Positions 10,651 to 21,956 are shown, counted from the first letter of the stretch. The stretch: 64,000 nucleotides of DNA from Heterohyrax brucei (GCA_028571685.1 CM053141.1:74695833-74759832), one strand, 5' to 3'. Notes: generated from the sequence alone by a model not told the origin. Numbers and translations are program-made.

Positions 10651-11112
10651 ACAGTGCGATAAGGCAGGGAGCCCTGAGTGTAGGAATGGGGAGGACAAGG
10701 GGCTGCTGCCGGCTGTGCCAGGTTGGCTGGGTACAGGCTGTTAGTCTGCCTGTATGTGAGGCTACTGCACCAGGACAGGTAATCCAGCAGTGAGACAAAA
10801 CAAAACCTATCCCTCTGGCCTGCAAGCTGGGGCATGACTCTGCCATTGACTTAGCAATCTCACTGAGGTGTTCTCTTTCGTCTGGCAAATGCCAGGCCTT
10901 TTTTTTTTTAAAAAGCACAGAGAGATCAGAGCTCAGAATATGCAAGCTTGAAAGCTGTGCAGCACAGTGAACCTGCTTACCTCACTAAGTCAGCCTAGCT
11001 GACATTTCATTTCTGCTTCTTCCCTTCAAATCTGTGCAAAAACTTCTTCACAAGGCTGAACACCAAGCCTTGTGTTGTAAGGAATTGCATTTGGCTGCAT
11101 GTGGAGCCTCAG
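10651..11112. other. No recognisable feature
   Basis: No gene or repeat is recognised. A reverse-strand open frame of about 112 codons overlaps the SINE edge and has no domain features. Confidence 0.5.
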
Positions 11113-11313
11113 GAGCTTCTGGGTGGTTCAAGTTGGTGATTTGAGCCCTTCCAAAAGCACCTCAGAGGAAAGTCCTGGCAATCTTCTGAACTAGGGAAAG
11201 AGGCCTGGTTAAGGGTTTGGTTAGTGGTTCAAACCCATTGAAAATCCTGTGGAGCACAGTTCTACCTGACTTACATGGGCTGTCCATGAGTCAGGATCAA
11301 CTCTGTGCAACTG
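11113..11313 (+). mobile_element. AfroSINE, long subtype, internally rearranged
   Basis: Forward copy with ggagcttctgggtggttcaa head and tgagtcaggatcaactctg tail. Between them a second promoter-like stretch (ggttaagggtttggttagtgg, ttcaaaccc) is inserted, as if two copies fused. Confidence 0.75.
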
Positions 11314-11319
11314 GAGAAG

Positions 11320-11343
11320 AGGGAGAGAGAGAGAGAGAGAGAT
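11320..11343. repeat. (GA)n microsatellite
   Basis: Purine run gagggagagagagagagaga following the SINE tail. Confidence 0.9.
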
Positions 11344-11578
11344 TCAACTGAGCATTTAACCAAATGAGATGGTTTTTCAAATGAGAAAGGTCTATCTAGA
11401 GGTGGGCAGTTGGAGCGAGCTCCCGGCTCCACTATGTCATCCATGTCATAGCTTCTCCTGCCTCTTTGCCTTGCCATTCTTAGCATGTACTTTTCTCACT
11501 CAGGGTCACCTCCTGGTCACAACAGTTTTTCCACCTCTAGCCATCTTTCCAGGCAGGAAGAAGGATGTCATAGTGTCA

Positions 11579-12129
11579 TGGACCAAATTGTATCCGCCCT
11601 CTAAAATGTGTGCAGCCATTTGGCTGGGCCATGATTCCCAGTATTGCGTGATTATCTCCTATTTTGTGATTGTAGTTTTTGCATATGTTTGTAAATTCTA
11701 ACATCTGCCTGTGGTTAATGGGGCAAGATTGGATTATGTAAAAAGGATTAGCTTAGGACTGTAACACTGTTATTAAGATCACAGCCCAGATCCAATATAA
11801 AGCGAGTTTCTCTGGGGTGTGGCCTACACCACTTTTTATTTCTTGAGAAATGAAAGAAAAGGGAAGCAAGCGGAAAAGGGGACCTCGTATTACTAAGAAG
11901 GCAGTGCTGGGAGGAAAGTGTGTCCTTTGGACCTGAGGTTCCTGCAATGAGATGGTCAGAGGCCCAGGGAAGACTGATACTTCACAAGGACCCTCCTTCA
12001 GGGCAACACAGAGAGAAAGCCTTCCCCTGGATCTTGCACCCTGAATTTGGATCTCTAGCTTATGGAATTGTGAGAGAATAAACTCCTCTTGTGGTATTCC
12101 TGGTATAGCAGCACTAGATGACCAAGACA
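11579..12129 (+). mobile_element. MaLR-like solo LTR (copy B)
   Basis: Starts tggaccaaattgtatcc and ends gatgaccaagaca, about 551 bp, with gagaataaactcctc as the polyadenylation signal region. Same family as copy A. It is followed after 2 bp by copy C in the same orientation. A 133-codon reverse open frame covers much of it and is incidental. Confidence 0.8.
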
Positions 12130-12131
12130 AA

Positions 12132-12553
12132 TGGACTGAATTATGTCCCCCCAAAATATGTGTTGTGAATCCTAGCTTCTATGTCTGTGGTTATAATCCC
12201 ATTGGGGTATGAGTTGTCTTTGATAGGTTAATGAGACAGCACTGATATAGGGTGTATCATGAGTTAATCTCTTTTCAGATACAAATGAGATTAAATAAGT
12301 GAGCAGAGGAGAGATTGGGGAAGAGATGGGCCAGACCACAAAAAGATCTTGCAGGGGAAACAAAATATTAACTTGAGCTGTAAACTTGTCACCTAAAGCA
12401 CAGTTAGGAAAAAAATAAAGACAACTGACTGGAGAAAAAGACTCCCTTTAGAACTAACACCCTAAATTCAGATTTTTAACCCACTAAACCATGAGGAAAT
12501 AAATTCGTTTGTTGAAGCCATTGATCCTATAGCAATACTAGAAAACTGAGTCA
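12132..12553 (+). mobile_element. MaLR-like solo LTR (copy C)
   Basis: Starts tggactgaattatgtcccc and ends aaaactgagtca, with gaggaaataaattcg near the end. Shorter and more diverged than copy B, so the two are not the paired LTRs of one provirus. Confidence 0.75.
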
Positions 12554-12721
12554 GAAGAAGAAACAGGAAGGACCAGGGATTATGTAGTGTTTGCTGATTT
12601 CCATGGCATAACCACTCCCATCCTGGCCAGGTCTGAGCTAGCTAATGCTCAGACCATGTGACAGCACGGAACACAGGCTCGGGGAGAGATGTGTAGTAGC
12701 ACATCGTTGTATAATAGTCAC

Positions 12722-12877
12722 CAAAACCAAACCAGTCGATTCTGACTCTTGGCTGATCCCATATTTGCAGAAGAGCACTATGCTCTAGATGGTTTTCAAG
12801 ACTATACTCCTTTGACAGCAGATTGTGCCAGGCTTTTGTTCCGAGGTGTCTCTGGGTGGGTTTGAACTACAACCTTT
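12722..12877 (-). mobile_element. AfroSINE, long subtype
   Basis: Reverse copy: ccaaaaccaaaccagtcgat, the gatggttttcaagac block and tccgaggtgtctctgggtgg. The promoter head is missing. Confidence 0.8.
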
Positions 12878-12879
12878 AC

Positions 12880-13708
12880 TCCCTAACTCTCTGTAGAGAG
12901 TGAAGTATGGAGCTGTAGTGAAGAGGTAAAATGCAGAGCAGAGTTTTAAAAAAAATTAAAAAAGTCCCTGTGTTTTGCTAGCATCCATGGCAGGTGCTGC
13001 AGCCAGAGAAAAGAGAAGTGGGAATGCCTCCCGCATATATGTCCATGCTGGGCTCTCCCCTTGTGACTCTGGTCACACTCCCAGTCTTCAGAGACCTGCA
13101 GCTAGTCAATAGACTTGAAAGTTGTTCATCACTTTCTGCTATTAGAGCCCACCCCACCGAGGGATGGCTTTTGGGGTGCCCTGCCTGGACTACATCAACA
13201 TGCTTTCCCTTCTAAAGTATAAATGCTGCCAGGTCAACAGATGATGGGGTGACCTGTGATGCTGCCTTTGGGGACCAATCACTGCAGCCTGGAACATTGT
13301 TGGACCTGCTTGGTAAAAGCTTAAAGGAAGCCTAGCATATGACATGCTTACCTGAGGTGGAAAAGTGCAGCTTTGTGAAGCCAAGAGCAGGATGGCACTA
13401 GCAGCCTGAGTTTCAGGCTGGGAAGGAACTCAATTTATCAAAGAGACATCTGGTAGAGTCTGTGACTTGATTTGTTAGAAACATTTACTTTTAGGCTTCT
13501 TTATCACCTTCAGGGACTCGAAGGCTCAGAAAATAAATAAGGACTTAGTCCAAGGGCCTGCTATAGGGTAAGTGAAAGTCATAGTATTGTGAGGGGGCTG
13601 TCTTCCAAAGCTGGGGTCCCAGCGTGCATGGAAATGTCTGTAACTGCTGTCAGACATCAAGGGGAAGTGCTCGAGGAGGGGTGAAACAATTGGTTTCTGC
13701 AGGTGTAT
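12880..13708. other. No recognisable feature
   Basis: Unassigned sequence with short domain-free open frames. Confidence 0.5.
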
Positions 13709-13709
13709 T

Positions 13710-13877
13710 GGAAACCCTGGTGGTATAATGGTTAGTGGCAATGGCTGCTGACCAAAAGGTTGGCCATTTGACTCCATCAGAGGCTCCTTGGAAACCGTAT
13801 GGGGTAGTTTTACTCTGTCCTATGAGGTTGCTATGAGTCGGAGTTTATTGACTCAATGGTAGTAGGTTAGGTTTTGG
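13710..13877 (+). mobile_element. AfroSINE, full length
   Basis: Forward copy from ggaaaccctggtggtataat to gtaggttaggttttgg. Box B is altered (ccatttgactcc). Confidence 0.92.
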
Positions 13878-14055
13878 TGGGGAAGGTCGGCAGGCTTCTA
13901 GACCACTCTCCTCCTCTAGTGGCAGGCCCCTGTGATGCAGACCCAGTGCTGTGCAGGGACTGCTCTGCATAAACAAGGAGCAAAGCCCGGGGCTTCTTTC
14001 ATATCCACTCGCCCTTTGGCGTCCTACAACCACTGTGAGCAAAAGCTGGTATTCT

Positions 14056-14215
14056 TTTTTTTTTAAATGAGGTAAAAGTCATGTGACATACAATTAACTA
14101 TCAAAGTATACAATTCAGTGGAATTCAGTGTGTTCACAGTGTTGTACAACCACTAGCTGTCTCTAGTTTCAGAATTTTTTCCTCTCCCAGTGAAAATACC
14201 CCCAAACCCAATAAA
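14056..14215 (-). mobile_element. L1 3'-end fragment, old
   Basis: Reads in reverse as an old L1 3' terminus: gtatacaattcagtgg, gtgttgtacaaccactag and ctctcccagtgaaaatacccc follow its order. Confidence 0.65.
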
Positions 14216-14274
14216 TAGCGGTATGTTATTTCACCAGTGAGAACAGAAAGGACAGACTAGTTACACAAGCAGAA

Positions 14275-14470
14275 TCCCTAGGTGTAGCAAAGAGTTCATG
14301 TACTCAGCTGTTAACCGAAAGGTTGGAGTTTTGAATCCACCCAGAGGTGTCTGAAAACAAAGTCCTGGTCATCTACTGCTGAAAAATCAGCCACCAAGAA
14401 ACTCTGTGGCATAGAGTTCTACTTTGACACACATGAGTTACCATGAGTCAGAACCAACTAAACTAGTTAA
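14275..14470 (+). mobile_element. AfroSINE, long subtype
   Basis: Forward copy with gctgttaaccgaaaggttgg, caaagtcctggtcatctact and ccatgagtcagaaccaacta. Confidence 0.82.
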
Positions 14471-14689
14471 ATTTGTACCAGGTTGGAAACCACTGATTTC
14501 CTGAGAGTCATTTTACTGGACTCTGGCAGGAGAGAGGGGAGATTCCAAAGGTCACAAAGAGGCCGAGTGTGAGGGGGGTGATGCCCAAGACCGTTTCTGA
14601 AGAGGCCACCATTCTGTCCTGCCACCAGGGCTTTCTACTGATAAGTAAATTATTCACAGCCCCTCCCCCTCATGCAAAGAGGGTCACTG

Positions 14690-14735
14690 TGAGTACGAAC
14701 TGATTGCACGGTTTCTAACAACAATGTCCCTCCCC
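14690..14735 (+). mobile_element. AfroSINE tail fragment
   Basis: gggtcactgtgagtacgaac and the following bases match the SINE 3' core only. Confidence 0.45.
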
Positions 14736-15993
14736 CGGCTACCCTCTCATTTTGGGCTCAGGCTGCTGACTCAGCATCTCCTCAGGCCAAAGCTTCGGCT
14801 GCTTAGCTTTCAAGGCTGATCTCAGCATGAACTCCGCATCCAGCCCTCAGCTCACCAGACTGCCCGGTCCTCTTCTCAGTCATGGCTCCTTGGAGGACCA
14901 CTGAGGGACGAGAGATGGGCAAGGAGGGAGCTGTTACACGTCCTCTGCCTCCTCTGCTGCTCCAGAAGGCATATCTAAGCCTTTCTTCTGGATGTTATGG
15001 AAAATAACATACTGAATTAGAGACACTGAAAGGCCCCATGTGATTGGCACAAAGCCAAAAAGAAGAACAGTTTTCTTTCAGGCACTGTGTGTGGCAAGCA
15101 TATATGGGTATGTAGTGGTGAGAAGACACAGAGCAAAGGGAATGTTTTTGCTGCATTCCATTGCCCTAAAATAGAGACTACCATTGTTACAAGGATCCCC
15201 CACACTCGCACACACCCAGTGGTTTACCTCTAGCCAATTAGCTTCTTTCAGGATGGAGGTCTATCTCTGTAGGCCTTGTTTCTTCACATGGCTAGAGAAT
15301 AGGCTAGAGTAGAAAATGACCACCGAGAAAACCTGGGGTCCCTGTCTTTGTTGACTCATCTAATTCCCAGGGCTATTCTGTCAAGGGCTTGCCCCTCCAG
15401 TAGGGCCCATAGCCAGGAGGGTTCCCAGCACAGACCAGGCACTGAGAGTTTGGATGAGGCCTAGCCAGGTACCCAGAAGGGAAGTCTTTCCTTACTGTAG
15501 AATCACTTTTCTTACTTTTATGTGCACAGCAAACCATTCTCCCTGACTTTCAATACATCTTTTCTTTTCCATCTAATTAGATCCTTTTCAGCATCGAGCC
15601 ACTAGGTTACAGGCCCTGAGGAACAAGCCATGTGGCTCGTCTATACCCTGGCTCCTGGCTTCTATGGAGAACTCTCGCAGAGGAACTGAAGGGAACCTGG
15701 GCAGCCCCTTATGTGAAGCCTGGTAGGCCTGGTGCCCACCCCACCCATGCCATTGTTCAGGTTAGCTTAGGGGCATTGGAAGCATAGTTACAACATTGTG
15801 AAGTCATCATACAGTAACTCCATGGGGTTACAGGTGCATTGGGCTTATACTTGGTCTTTAATGCTATGTAATTTTACCTTCACTTTGGAACCATTGAACC
15901 ACCCCTACTTACACAAAGTCTTTATCACAATCATTTTCACTTGCTGTATGTGAAGTTTTCACATCACTGAAGAGTCTTAGAGCTTTTTATTAT
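14736..15993. other. No recognisable feature
   Basis: Mixed-composition DNA. No gene, RNA or repeat family is recognised. Confidence 0.5.
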
Positions 15994-16211
15994 CAAACTA
16001 CCCAAACCATCGTCGTCGAGTCGGTTGTGACTCAAAAAAAAAAAAAAAACAACCCTATAGGACAGAATAGAACTGCGTCATTAGGTCTCCAAGACTGCAA
16101 TTTTTATGGAAGCCGATTGCCACATGGTTCTCCAGTGGAGCAACATGGATTCGAATCACTGACCTTTCAAGTAGTAGACAAGCACTTTAACCACTGTGCT
16201 ACTGGGGCTCC
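15994..16211 (-). mobile_element. AfroSINE, long subtype, internal A-run
   Basis: Reverse copy from caaactacccaaacc to gtgctactggggctcc. A run of 16 A (16034-16049) replaces the usual short 'tagcg' spacer between gactc and caaccctatag. Confidence 0.85.
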
Positions 16212-16221
16212 TTTCTAGTGC

Positions 16222-16365
16222 TAACCAAAGGAAAAAAAAAGCCCACTGCCAGAGTCAACTCCAACTCATAGCCACCCTAGAGGACAGAGTAGAACTATTC
16301 CATAGAGTTTCCAAGGAGCGCATGACAGATTTGAACTGCCGACTTTTTGGTTAGCAGACGTAGTA
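16222..16365 (-). mobile_element. AfroSINE, head-truncated
   Basis: Reverse copy: A-rich tail, gcccactgccagagtcaac, ggttagcagacgtag. It lacks the final head block. Confidence 0.88.
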
Positions 16366-16510
16366 AGACTAAATAAGAACTATGTACACTTGTTTTGACT
16401 TACCTACAAATGCAACTTAAACATACATTTAAGAATCTCATTCCTAACTGGAGTCCTGACTGGACTCTTTCAATTTATATCACAAATATGTCTCAGGACT
16501 GCTGGGCTAA

Positions 16511-16898
16511 TGTGGTAGGCAGTTTCTTAGGGCTGCTTTAACAAAAAATAACCTGGGCCAGTGGGTTTCAAGAATAGAAATTTATTGTTTTGTGGTTCGG
16601 GGAGACTAGAAGCTGAAATCAGGGTATTGGCTGTAGGGGCGGAACCTTCCTAGTCAGCAGCTCTGGGCATTCCCTGGCTTGTAAATGGCTACTCATGTGG
16701 TCTCATCCCCCCTTGTGTGTCTTTCCCTACTTGTTTTCTTTTTCTATAAGACACCACTGAGAAGGGATTAGGTTTAGGACCCATCCTCCTGCAGTATGAC
16801 TGCATAACATAACAAAAGAAAAACCCTATTTCCAAATGGAGTATTGTTCACAGGTACAGGGATTAGGACTTCAATACACTTGGGAGGACACTATCCAA
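16511..16898 (-). mobile_element. MLT1-type MaLR LTR
   Basis: Reverse LTR: tgtggtaggcagtttcttag at one end, gaatagaaatttattg (reverse poly(A) signal) and ggattaggacttcaatac near the other, in the order of MLT1-type LTRs. An AfroSINE abuts it. Confidence 0.75.
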
Positions 16899-17053
16899 CC
16901 CTGGTGGTCCAGTGTTTAAGAGCTAAGCTGCTAACCAAAAGGATGGAAGTTTGAATCTACCAGGCACTCCTTGGGAACTGTATGGGGCAGTTCTGCTCTG
17001 CCCTGTAGGGTTGTTATGAGTCAGAAGTGACTTAATGGCAACAGATTTGGTTT
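16897..17053 (+). mobile_element. AfroSINE, full length
   Basis: Forward copy from ccctggtggtccagtg to ggcaacagatttggttt. Confidence 0.92.
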
Positions 17054-17209
17054 CAGGTTTTATTTAACCCCTAAGAGTGGGGATAAAAATGCTGAACTCT
17101 GAATAATGGAGGAAGGTAAGAAAACTCTTAGAAGGATAAGAAAGATTCAGGCAATGGGCCGAATGGAAAGGGACTCAGGGAAATTAGTTTCTCCTCTAAT
17201 TAGAAGAGG

Positions 17210-17309
17210 CACCCTATGGGACAGAGTAGAACTGCCCCATGGAGTTTCCAAGGAGTCTCACCTCTGGATTAGCAACAGTAGCACTTCATCACTACTCCAG
17301 CAGGGTTTC
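17210..17309 (-). mobile_element. AfroSINE, truncated, with target duplication
   Basis: Reverse copy of about 100 bp flanked by TAGAAGAGG at 17201-17209 and 17310-17318. The tail end is missing, so the break lies on the RNA 3' side, which is unusual for a LINE-primed copy. Confidence 0.8.
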
Positions 17310-17437
17310 TAGAAGAGGAAATAAGTAGATGGGTTGTCCCCTGCAACCAAACAGCAAGCGGCTACTCAGATGCATCCAAGCATTCCTGTAGTCCTGAAGA
17401 AAAAGGCTAGGGCTTGGGGTTTTGCAAGTAAACTCCC

Positions 17438-17602
17438 AAACCAAGCCCACTGCAATCCAGTCCATTCTGACTGATAATCAGACTTACGGTGACTCTGTAG
17501 GCCAGAATAGAACTGCTCCCCAGGGTTTCCAAGGAGTGGCTGGTGAATTTGAACTGCTGACTTTTTAGTTAGCAGTCAAAGTGCTTAACTGCTGTGCCAC
17601 TT
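17438..17602 (-). mobile_element. AfroSINE, full length
   Basis: Reverse copy from aaaccaagcccactgc to tgctgtgccac. It contains an extra gactgataatca duplication of the core. Confidence 0.9.
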
Positions 17603-17750
17603 TGAAAACTAGCATCCATCAAATGATTTTGCTGATTAGAGGATTAGAAGCTGTCAGTGTTCTTTAACTCAGTGCCTCTACCAAACAGGCATGACCACAT
17701 GAGACCAAACAGACACGTGAATTTGAACTTAAAGGAAAGATGGAGCCATA

Positions 17751-17880
17751 GGAAACCCTGATGGCATAGTGGTTAAGTGCCACAGCTGCTAACCTAAAGG
17801 TCAGCAGTTTGAATCCACCAGAAAGTCCTTAGAAACTCTGTCTGGCGGTTGACTTGACAGCAGTGGGTCTTGGGGATTTG
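17751..17880 (+). mobile_element. AfroSINE with core deletion
   Basis: Forward copy with intact head (ggaaaccctgatggcatag, box B gcagtttgaatccacc). About 35 bp of the tctgtcctatagggtcgc core is deleted. Confidence 0.9.
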
Positions 17881-17892
17881 GATATAGTCCTA

Positions 17893-18058
17893 GGAGCCTT
17901 GGTGGTATAGTGGCTAAGAGCTCAGGTTGCTAACCCAAAGGGTGGCAGTTCATATCTATCAGTTGCTCCTTGGAAACCCTATAGGGCAGTTCCACTCTCT
18001 CCTGTGGGGTCACTATGAATTTCTCATGAGTTGGAGCTGATGCGACAGCAATGAGTTA
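17893..18058 (+). mobile_element. AfroSINE, full length
   Basis: Forward copy: ggagccttggtggtatag to gacagcaatgagtt, with a small duplication around gaatttctcatgag. Confidence 0.9.
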
Positions 18059-18083
18059 AATTTACTCGATGTCAACGGATTTT

Positions 18084-18288
18084 ATGGAGCCCTGGTGCAC
18101 AGTGGTTACGTGCTCAGCTGCTAAATGAAAGGTCGGCGGTTCAAACCCACCCGTCTTTCTGTGAGAAAAAGATGTCCAGTCTGCTTTTGTAAAGATTTGC
18201 AGCCTTGGAAGTCCTATGGGGGCAGGTCTACTCTGCCTTACAGGGTCACTGTGAGTCAGAATCAACTTGATAGCAGTAAGCTTGGTTC
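18084..18288 (+). mobile_element. AfroSINE, long subtype, well preserved
   Basis: Forward copy with atggagccctggtgcacag, box B gcggttcaaaccc, the subtype block gtgagaaaaagatgtccag plus gtaaagatttgcagcc, and the tail gatagcagtaagcttgg. It shows the full ~200 bp long form. It is the third forward copy in a row. Confidence 0.93.
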
Positions 18289-18289
18289 T

Positions 18290-18937
18290 CTGATTTATGA
18301 GAGACCTGGACTTGAAATCCCAATAAGCAGACAGTCCAGGAGTGAGGCCTGTGGCTTCCTTGAAAAAGACTGAAGCCTGAAATCTGACTGGGAATGCAGT
18401 GTAAATGAAAGTCCCAGAGCAGAAGGTGAGAGACACAGGAAGGGATGGCTGAATTTAAAAATAACATTGTGCTTGGAGTAGAATCACTGTCTGCAGGGAA
18501 CAACAAACGGAAAGCAAACACATACACTCATGCTCATGCCGACATAGGGACAGAGTCATTGGTGGGCCTGGCGACGAGGGAAGAGGGGAGCAGGAGCACA
18601 ACAGGTCTGAGGTGAAATGACCCTCAGGTCTCAGTCAACCTCTCCATCCGGTTCCTGGACTTGGGCTGATGGTGGTGGTTCCTCCAGGGAAGCCACAGGC
18701 CAGCCTGCAGGAGGAGCAGACATTCCACCATGGCATCAGTGGCTCGAACACCTACTCTGGGTAAGACCCTGAGCAAACCTTGGCTGGATCAGGACAGTAG
18801 CCCTAGACCCCCGTGCCCTAACCTGAAAGGAGCCCTCAGGGTCTCGGTCAGAAAAACAAGATCTTTGCCCACAGTCCTCCATTTGGTCCAAGGCACAGTA
18901 CTTCTCTCAAGAAGCTAGAACCTGGACAAATATCTTT
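18290..18937. other. No recognisable feature
   Basis: Somewhat GC-richer DNA between SINEs and an MLT1 LTR. No gene is recognised. Confidence 0.5.
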
Positions 18938-19386
18938 TGTGAATTGAATCGTGTCTCCCCAAAAAGGTATACTGGAGTCTTAATGCCTTTAGCTATGAAT
19001 GTCATCTTGTTTGTAAATATGGATTTTCTTTTGTTATCAGCTAAATTTTTAAAAAGTCATACCAGAGGTGGATGAGTCCTAACCATTCTGAGTGACATCT
19101 TATAAAAGGGAGGACACAGAGACAAAGACACACATAGGGGTAAACAAACGCCAGGTGATGGTGGAGGCAGACACATTTATAAGCAGCAAAAGAAGGCCAA
19201 GAACTACCAGGAGCCAACAGATACTAGGAGAGAGGCACGAAGCTGTTCCCTCTCTGGAAGCTCTCAGAAGGCATCAACATGACCAATCCCTAGAATTGGA
19301 CTTCTAGCCTCTAGAACTATGAGAAAATAAACGTGTTTTCTTCCAAGCTACCAGTTTGTGATGGCAGCCTTAGGGAATTACAACAA
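18938..19386 (+). mobile_element. MLT1 LTR (ERVL-MaLR)
   Basis: tgtgaattgaatcgtgtctcc start, gacatcttataaaagggagg TATA region, gacttctagcctctagaact, gaaaataaacgtgtt poly(A) signal, and ggcagccttagggaattac end. This is the classic MLT1 order, near full length. Confidence 0.85.
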
Positions 19387-19439
19387 CAGCCTTCCCAAAG
19401 ACCCAACATCTTAGATTTGGAAAGCAGCTATGGACCCCC

Positions 19440-19545
19440 AAGTTCATCCTCCTTATTTTACAGATGAGGAAAGAGAGGTCAAAGTTCCAGGGCTGGTGAC
19501 AGAGCCAGGATCAGAGCCCCGGTTTCCTGCTTCCAACTTAACTTT
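19440..19545 (-). mobile_element. MIR fragment
   Basis: ttattttacagatgaggaaa through ggtgacagagccaggatc reads as the reverse MIR core. Confidence 0.75.
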
Positions 19546-20152
19546 CAATCCTGCTTCTTGCTTCCTGCAGGAAATCTCAGCCAACCCCCTGGGCGCCATG
19601 CACAGAGGATTTTCATGATGACCTCCAGTAGCAAAGAACCAGTCATAAGGCTTAGAGTCTTAAGTCTGTGATCTCTCTCTGAGCACACAGCTGGAGGGGT
19701 GCTTACTGTCTTGAAGATATCCCCTTCCTCCACATTCTCTGTTGCTAGCACCTAGGGTGGAAGGCCCAGGGCTAAAATGCAGATACCACAGAGTGACAGA
19801 TAGGGCCAAGACAGGACCAAACTGTGATGCAGAGTTGCCAGTGTAGACATTTGTGCCCAAAAGCTCCCGCCTCAACCCCGACAGCATCTGTCCTCTGTCC
19901 CACACAGACACACGCCCTCCATCTCTTTCCTCTAGCTCACGGACATCCGCTCCATCTTTCCTAAGGCGCCCTGTGCCCTTGTGGGTTACCTTCCCTCTTG
20001 AATACCAAACACTGCTCCTAGGAAGAGATCCAATGTCCATTATTTACCACTCATTGTAAATTGAAGACATTCTGTTTTCCTTCCCAGAGCACTTGCACTG
20101 TGGGTTTTGTCTCTCCCTACATTATGAAGAACTTAGAAATTTCAGGCATTGA
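19546..20152. other. No recognisable feature
   Basis: A reverse frame of about 126 codons spans 19660-20040, without homology I recognise or domain features. Confidence 0.5.
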
Positions 20153-20160
20153 TAAGCAAG

Positions 20161-20216
20161 TGTCGCTATGAGTTGGAATTGACTAGACGGCACTGGGTTT
20201 GGCTTGGTTTTGGATT
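20161..20216 (+). mobile_element. AfroSINE, 3' tail only
   Basis: Only the last ~51 bp (tgtcgctatgagttggaatt to ggcttggtttt) is present. The word taagcaa flanks it at 20153-20159 and 20217-20223, which suggests a severely 5'-truncated retroinsertion. Confidence 0.7.
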
Positions 20217-20226
20217 GTAAGCAAAT

Positions 20227-20390
20227 GGAAACCCTGACGGTATAGTGGTTAAGTGCTACAGCTGCAAACCAAAAAGCAAGCAGTTCAAATTCACCAGGTG
20301 CTCCTTGGAAACTCGATGGGTCAGTTTGCTTTGTCTACAGTGTTGCTGTGAGTTGGAATCAACTAGACGGCAGTAAGCTTAGTTCTCATA
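20227..20390 (+). mobile_element. AfroSINE, full length
   Basis: Forward copy from atggaaaccctgacggtatag to ggcagtaagcttagttc. Confidence 0.92.
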
Positions 20391-20664
20391 AACAAGTGAA
20401 AAGAAGTGGTCCACTCCAAGGGTCTTTGAAATTATCCCAAATAGCAACTGCTTCTGCTTTATATAGTTTAGGTGTTAGCATTCTTCCAGCAGAGACAATG
20501 GTGTGGAGTCAACACAGGATGTGGATAGAGACAGGGATTTGAACCAGAAACCATTACTTAAAGCACAAACTAAAGCTTTCTTTGTCAAAATAGCAGCAGA
20601 TTGGGTGTAGACTCCTAGATCTCAGTGCTGCAGTGCAGATATGCTGAAGATTGGATGAAAGAGC

Positions 20665-20830
20665 TGTGGGAAAACTTGGCTTCTAGTCCCTGGCTCTAAG
20701 TTAAAGCAGCTGAGTACCTTTGCAAGCCACTCGACTTCTCTGGGCCTTGGTTTCCTCCTCTCTAAACTGTGTGAGCTGGGCTAAGTGGTCTCTACAATTC
20801 CTTCCACATTCAACATCCTGTAGTTCAAAA
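20665..20830 (+). mobile_element. MIR SINE
   Basis: ggcttctagtccctggctct, cttctctgggccttggtttcc, then aagtggtctctacaattcc: forward MIR order. Confidence 0.7.
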
Positions 20831-21366
20831 TTCAGAGGAACAACTGAAAGTTGACTAGATAAATACAGGGTGCCAGGCTGTCCACAGTCTTTGTTTTTTC
20901 AGAACGGAATTGTAAGGGGCTTGGTTTTTGACAGAAACTCTGACATAAATCAAGGGACAGTTCTAACAAATGGTGCTGTTTTCACCAAACCTTAGCCAGC
21001 TCCATCTCAGAAAGAGATAGATGTAAAACACCCAGCAGATTGCAAATGTCCCTGTGACAAAGAAACCAGCACTCGTTTTAAAAGGAAAATATACTGATGT
21101 TTTGAATAGCCATTTCTTAGAGTATGTATCTTTGTGCCAAATCAAGGAAATTTTTGAAGGTTCAGCTTAATCTTATAAAAATTTTAAATCATTGAGAGCT
21201 GCCTGGAAGGACATGGCCATCGCGATGGTACAAAAAGCAGCTGCAAAGACGTTGACGTAGATACAGGATGCAGCAGACCAGGCAGGGCCTATAAAGATGT
21301 AAGTCTGGGCTCTGTGTCTAGAGGGAAAACCTGGAGCAAAGCCTTTCAGGTACAGCTTCTGGTTGT
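20831..21366. other. No recognisable feature
   Basis: Unassigned sequence. No gene is recognised. Confidence 0.5.
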
Positions 21367-21367
21367 A

Positions 21368-21462
21368 AGCATCATGAAGGCAGGGAGCGTGCCTGTCTTG
21401 TTAACTGTTGTAAGTTGTGTCAGGCATATGGTTGGCATTCAATAAGTATTTTTTGATTGAAT
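21368..21462 (+). mobile_element. L2 3' terminus
   Basis: catgaaggcagggagcgtgc, cttgttaactgttg and attcaataagtattttttga match the terminal block of L2. Confidence 0.75.
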
Positions 21463-21561
21463 GTTTGCAGTGTCACTTGATTTCACTGAATCTCAACCTT
21501 CTGATGTCACTCCCTCTTTCGTCTGATCCTGTCTTTAGTCCAGCAGCGGCCTGTTCTTTAC

Positions 21562-21755
21562 CTGTTGTTGTCAGTTACCAGATTCCTTCTCCTGGTGACT
21601 GTGTGTGCACAAAGTTGAACTGCTCAGTAGGTTTTTCAAGGCTGTGACCGTTCAGAAGCAGATCACCAGGCCTATCTTTCGAGACACCTTTGGATAGTTT
21701 CCCAGTCTTTCAGCTAGTAGTCAAGTGTTTAACTATGTGTACCACCAAGGGATCT
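21562..21755 (-). mobile_element. AfroSINE, long subtype, degraded
   Basis: Reverse copy with gtaggtttttcaaggctgtg, cagatcaccaggcctatctt and a worn head (gtgtaccaccaaggg). Confidence 0.8.
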
Positions 21756-21956
21756 TCTCCTTTATCTAGGTCACCGTTATCTTTGCCTGGTTGTTGCTAC
21801 ATAGGCTCCTAATCTCCATCCATGCCTCGTCTCTTGCCTCTGTCTAGCCATTCTAAGATTGCAATCATAGCAATCTTTCTAAAATGAAATTCTGGTGATG
21901 ATACTCCATATTTAAAAGTCAGTCTTCAAAACTGTCAAATTTCTTGCATAACAAGT

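Noticed and set aside
11753..12154. 133-codon reverse open frame
   Set aside because: It lies across two LTRs on the antisense strand, with no domain and no start context.
11579..12553. A provirus with paired LTRs
   Set aside because: The two LTRs are only 2 bp apart and of different length and divergence; there is no internal region.
19660..20040. 126-codon reverse open frame
   Set aside because: No motif or supporting exon structure; chance is the simpler explanation.
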